This document shows, piece after piece, positions 41,373 to 43,346 of a stretch of DNA of 43,346 nucleotides. The DNA comes from a virus: IMG/VR virus record IMGVR_UViG_3300034105_001793, positions 1-43,346 of that record; one strand, 5' to 3'. Every line of letters begins with the position of its first letter. Position 1 is the stretch's first letter. The notes beneath the pieces were generated by a model. It saw nothing but the letters and a program-made list of their open reading frames with translations. It was not told the DNA's origin and searched no databases. A program made the translations under genes and the position numbers.

Positions 41373-41730
41373 GACGGGTTTTTTGATTTACGAAATCGTC
41401 AACGCTGGCAGCTGATCTGCGGCGTGTTGTTTTGGGAGCTTCAGAGCCTTGGCCAAAAATAGATCCTAAAGAAAAGGAGTTATATTCAGATTCATGCTCG
41501 ATCTCGAATTGAAATTTATTAATTTGAGGAACATGTTCCGCGCTAGAGTTTTCTGGGTCAGAATCATCATCATCATAATCATCATCATTGCTCGACAAAC
41601 GAGCTTTGGATACAGCCTTTGGTTTTTCTAACATTGCCGCCATTGCATTTCCGCAACTCGAACAGAACTTAGGCTTGGAATAATTATATGTATGTTTTGA
41701 ACCGCAGTTAGGACAAAAAATAGAAATCAT
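41362..41730 (-). CDS. Zinc-ribbon protein coupled to the sigma factor gene
   Basis: The 122-residue product has an N-terminal zinc ribbon with C6-x2-C9 (FCPNCGS) and C22-x2-C25 (FCSSCGN), followed by an acidic Asp/Ser-rich linker (DDDYDDDDSDPE) and a basic, Ser-rich tail ending KTRRGE. Zinc ribbons of this shape occur in transcription-related proteins, and its 3' end overlaps the start of the sigma gene by 11 nt. It may be an accessory factor for the sigma, such as an adapter to RNA polymerase. The Asp run is encoded by a tandem ATC/ATG-type trinucleotide stretch near 41566-41588. TTATAATAG lies just before its ATG. Confidence 0.65.
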   Translation of the reverse strand: MISIFCPNCGSKHTYNYSKPKFCSSCGNAMAAMLEKPKAVSKARLSSNDDDYDDDDSDPENSSAEHVPQINKFQFEIEHESEYNSFSLGSIFGQGSEAPKTTRRRSAASVDDFVNQKTRRGE

Positions 41731-41784
41731 ACTATTATAATGTCTTTAAATGGTTGTTTTTCCAGTTAATTTTTCCGACGAAAA

Positions 41785-41843
41785 GACAAGGCCACCACCT
41801 GTTATAATTTAGCATCCGCTGCGTGCGTTGTGGTAGCCTTGTC
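41785..41843 (-). ncRNA. Candidate structured RNA between phoH and the zinc-ribbon gene
   Basis: Arms at 41785-41798 and 41830-41843 form a 14-bp stem around a 31-nt loop. Read on the minus strand the arms are GACAAGGCTACCAC and GTGGTGGCCTTGTC and pair completely with one U-G wobble; on the plus strand the same position is a C-A mismatch, so the fold favours minus-strand RNA. A GTGTAA element ends 9 nt before the first paired base, so its transcript would start at the hairpin. A short U-run (TTTTCGTC) follows. It could be a small RNA, a protected 5' end or a large-loop terminator for phoH. Confidence 0.5.
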
Positions 41844-41852
41844 TATATTTAT

Positions 41853-41858
41853 TTACAC
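41853..41858 (-). promoter_or_regulatory. GTGTAA promoter-like element in front of the intergenic hairpin
   Basis: On the minus strand this reads CTACAGTGTAAATAAATATA. It overlaps the last codons of phoH and shares TACAGTGTAAATA with the element upstream of phoH itself at 42592-42597. No start codon follows for 120 nt; instead the 14-bp hairpin begins 9 nt after the core. It is the only copy with an extended match that is not next to a gene start. Confidence 0.5.
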
Positions 41859-42581
41859 TGTAGCTCCGATTTTTTCCAATTTAGACACTAAAAACTTAAG
41901 AATTTCACTGCGAACAATATCTTCGTGAGAGAATGAGAATGTTTGCACTCCTTTGTCTTTGCTTTCTTTATCATTAAACAGATCAAACATGTTTTTAAAG
42001 CCAGAGCGATGACCGATATCACTTTGCATAATATCTCCACACATAATAAGCTTGGTGCCTTCGCCAACTCTTGTGATCAAAGTGGTTAATTCTTTCAAAG
42101 TAAAGTTTTGGCATTCATCTGCCACAACAATTTTGTCTGTCCAGCTTGCGCCGCGCAAAAAGTTAATTGGCACAGCACTGATCATTTCTTGCTTCTTTAA
42201 CCAAGCAACATCTTGCGGCTGTACAATCTCTTCGAGTTTGTCGTATAAAGGCATCAAGAACGGATCGAACTTTTCGGCAATATCACCTGGCAAACTTCCC
42301 AAACCTTTGTCAGCACTTTCGGCAATGCTTCGAACATATAGAAGTTCTTTTTCACGATCCGCCGCCATGAGTTGAATCGCGGCATAAATCGCCATGTAAG
42401 TTTTAGATGATCCTGCTGGTCCAGAAACAAAAACAATAGAATTGTCTGGATTGAGTATGATATTTAAGAATCGAACTTGCTTGTCTGTAAATTTGAATTT
42501 GCGAGGTCTTGTTCGGATCTTATGTTCTAATTGAGGGTGGAACTCAAGAGAACCCGACTTGTCGAGTTTTTTCTTTGCCAT
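41853..42581 (-). CDS. phoH: PhoH-like ATPase
   Basis: The 242-residue P-loop ATPase has Walker A GPAGSSKT (residues 54-61) and Walker B IVVADECQN (D155-E156). Family segments include KGLGSLPGD and EKFDPFLMPLYD (about 92-114), FLRGASW (141-147) and MCGDIMQSDI, in the order of bacterial PhoH and phage PhoH-like proteins. It is compact because it lacks the N-terminal part of longer PhoH proteins. The function is an RNA-related NTPase of uncertain role, very common in phages of aquatic bacteria. A GTGTAA element ends 10 nt before the ATG, and no clear Shine-Dalgarno is present. Confidence 0.9.
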   Translation of the reverse strand: MAKKKLDKSGSLEFHPQLEHKIRTRPRKFKFTDKQVRFLNIILNPDNSIVFVSGPAGSSKTYMAIYAAIQLMAADREKELLYVRSIAESADKGLGSLPGDIAEKFDPFLMPLYDKLEEIVQPQDVAWLKKQEMISAVPINFLRGASWTDKIVVADECQNFTLKELTTLITRVGEGTKLIMCGDIMQSDIGHRSGFKNMFDLFNDKESKDKGVQTFSFSHEDIVRSEILKFLVSKLEKIGATV

Positions 42582-42591
42582 TCATTTATAT

Positions 42592-42597
42592 TTACAC
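42592..42597 (-). promoter_or_regulatory. GTGTAA promoter-like element upstream of phoH
   Basis: On the minus strand this reads TATACAGTGTAAATATAAA, with the core ending 10 nt before the phoH ATG. It lies in the 23-nt gap after the tail-tube-like gene and would drive the phoH, zinc-ribbon, sigma and terminase series. Confidence 0.6.
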
Positions 42598-42604
42598 TGT
42601 ATAA

Positions 42605-43346
42605 TTATAGAATTACCTCGCGCAATGAAATATCTCCTGCCAAAATCGAATTTTCTGATATCGATAGATTTTGAGACACAATGCGCGAATTTGACGACAT
42701 AGATAAGTTCGGCGTAAAGACGCTTGTTCCCAAATCGTTTTTCACATCTATATTTATCGTATCTCCATATCCACTGTAAGCAATAAAATTACCTATGTTT
42801 GTGGCTTTGATGCTTACTTCTTTTTCCACACCGTCTAAAAACATATTAGTTGATTTGCTCTGCCCCAAAACAAATGTGGGTGTTCGCGCACAACTTACTC
42901 GATAAGAAATAGATTCATAATTCTGATCCGACAACAATGTTCCATTGCTAACAACGGTGTTGTATCCATGTGCTAAAAATCCATTTAATTCTCCAGTGTT
43001 TGGCGCACCAGCTGCCGCCGCAAAAGCTTGATTGACGATCATGTTGGTGCTGGTGAATTCCGCACTCACAATCACAGGCGCAAACGGAGCAATTTCCACA
43101 GATGCGCTGTTGCAGAAACAACCAGAAAACTCTGAATTGCCGATTCTAATAGAACTAGAACCAGTGCCTGTGAGATAGTTCAACAATATGTCTGCGGCAT
43201 TGTATGATGCTTTATTACACGCGACAAAACTAAAGGATATTTTTGCCGCAAGAGGTCCATTAATTCGGAAGTTGTTGTTTTGATTTGGGGCAAGAATGCG
43301 CGATGGCTCTAAAGATGCAGCGTATGAAACGGTTGCAGAGTTGGCT
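42605..43346 (-). CDS. Tail-tube-like structural protein (paralog 3), 5' part missing
   Basis: The frame is open to the right edge, so this is the C-terminal 247 residues of a longer protein; the apparent TTG start at 43186 is internal. The visible N-terminal part (SYAASLEPSRIL, FRINGPLAAKISFSFVAC) matches the first beta segment of the family. FSGCFCNSASVEIAPFAPVIVSAEF resembles the C-[FL]-[NS]-x-Y/A ... P-x-V-S segment of the genes at 12516, 14644 and 26841, and SYRVSCARTPTFVLGQ, the 'paired strand' segment near their C-termini. It lies far from the other tail genes, next to phoH, so it may be a separate tail or virion ring protein. Similarity to the family is weaker than among the others. 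Confidence 0.55.
   Translation of the reverse strand, partial: ANSATVSYAASLEPSRILAPNQNNNFRINGPLAAKISFSFVACNKASYNAADILLNYLTGTGSSSIRIGNSEFSGCFCNSASVEIAPFAPVIVSAEFTSTNMIVNQAFAAAAGAPNTGELNGFLAHGYNTVVSNGTLLSDQNYESISYRVSCARTPTFVLGQSKSTNMFLDGVEKEVSIKATNIGNFIAYSGYGDTINIDVKNDLGTSVFTPNLSMSSNSRIVSQNLSISENSILAGDISLREVIL

Noticed and set aside
41785-41843. tRNA or tRNA-like gene in the phoH/zinc-ribbon gap
   Set aside because: The element is 59 nt with a 14-bp stem, has no T-arm consensus and no 7-bp acceptor with cloverleaf arms. It is kept as an unclassified hairpin.
43184-43186. TTG at 43186 as the start of the last gene
   Set aside because: The same frame stays open to the window edge and the upstream translation continues the family's beta-segment pattern, so the gene is called partial instead.
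1-43346. tRNA genes, CRISPR arrays, insertion sequences, integrase and attachment sites
   Set aside because: No TTCGA-type T-arm in a cloverleaf context, no evenly spaced identical repeats with spacers, no transposase or integrase motifs and no long direct repeats were seen by eye.

Overview
The window is part of the genome of a large, AT-rich, double-stranded DNA tailed bacteriophage (Caudoviricetes). The evidence is a complete head-and-packaging set (large terminase, portal, prohead protease with scaffold, major capsid protein), a 2441-residue tail tape measure protein, tail-tube-like proteins, and a phage-type nucleotide metabolism set (class I ribonucleotide reductase, dUTPase, dNMP kinase, SSB, PhoH). 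No tail sheath or baseplate wedge gene is seen. A lambda gpM-like protein next to a very long tape measure favours a long non-contractile tail, but a myovirus whose sheath lies outside the window cannot be excluded. The host cannot be named. Many genes have A-rich leaders with no clear Shine-Dalgarno sequence.

Layout, left to right, is five alternating transcription blocks. (1) 15-7270, minus: ribonucleotide reductase beta and alpha subunits, an unknown charged protein, and four glycosyltransferase-like genes plus a methyltransferase-like gene. (2) 7579-11343, plus: a nucleotide and replication block with a small unknown gene, dUTPase, dNMP kinase, a sigma-like factor, SSB, a GT4 glycosyltransferase and an FmdB-like protein. 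(3) 11370-24838, minus: tail genes with a repeat-built fibre protein, two tail-tube-like paralogs around a gpM-like protein, the tape measure, and three genes in the position usual for tail assembly chaperones. (4) 24884-29142, plus: three neck or tail-completion candidates, the probable main tail tube, and an unknown virion-type protein. (5) 29198 to the right edge, minus: head and packaging genes and, further upstream, an ERCC4-type nuclease, a small-terminase candidate, a sigma factor with a cysteine-rich insertion, a zinc-ribbon protein, PhoH, and a tail-tube-like gene cut by the window edge. Blocks 2/3 and 4/5 converge on rho-independent terminators. Blocks 1/2 and 3/4 diverge from regulatory regions.

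The strongest unexplained signal is a recurring GTGTAA(A/T) element. In eight places it lies 8-26 nt upstream of a start codon, in five of them only 8-10 nt upstream, with no visible -35 partner. It precedes nrdB, the portal, PhoH, the fibre, the tape measure, a connector candidate, the first neck gene and the charged unknown gene. A ninth copy sits directly in front of a 59-nt hairpin in the PhoH/zinc-ribbon gap. Together with two phage-encoded sigma-like factors this suggests a phage-specific promoter class giving leaderless or near-leaderless mRNAs. Other notable items are a 404-residue LAGLIDADG intein inside the P-loop of the terminase, a tape measure with GFIPNF-type modules bracketing a possible PD-(D/E)XK nuclease-like segment, four tail-tube-like paralogs, a fibre made of N-x-F-G repeats, and an origin-like divergent region with four CGATTA repeats.
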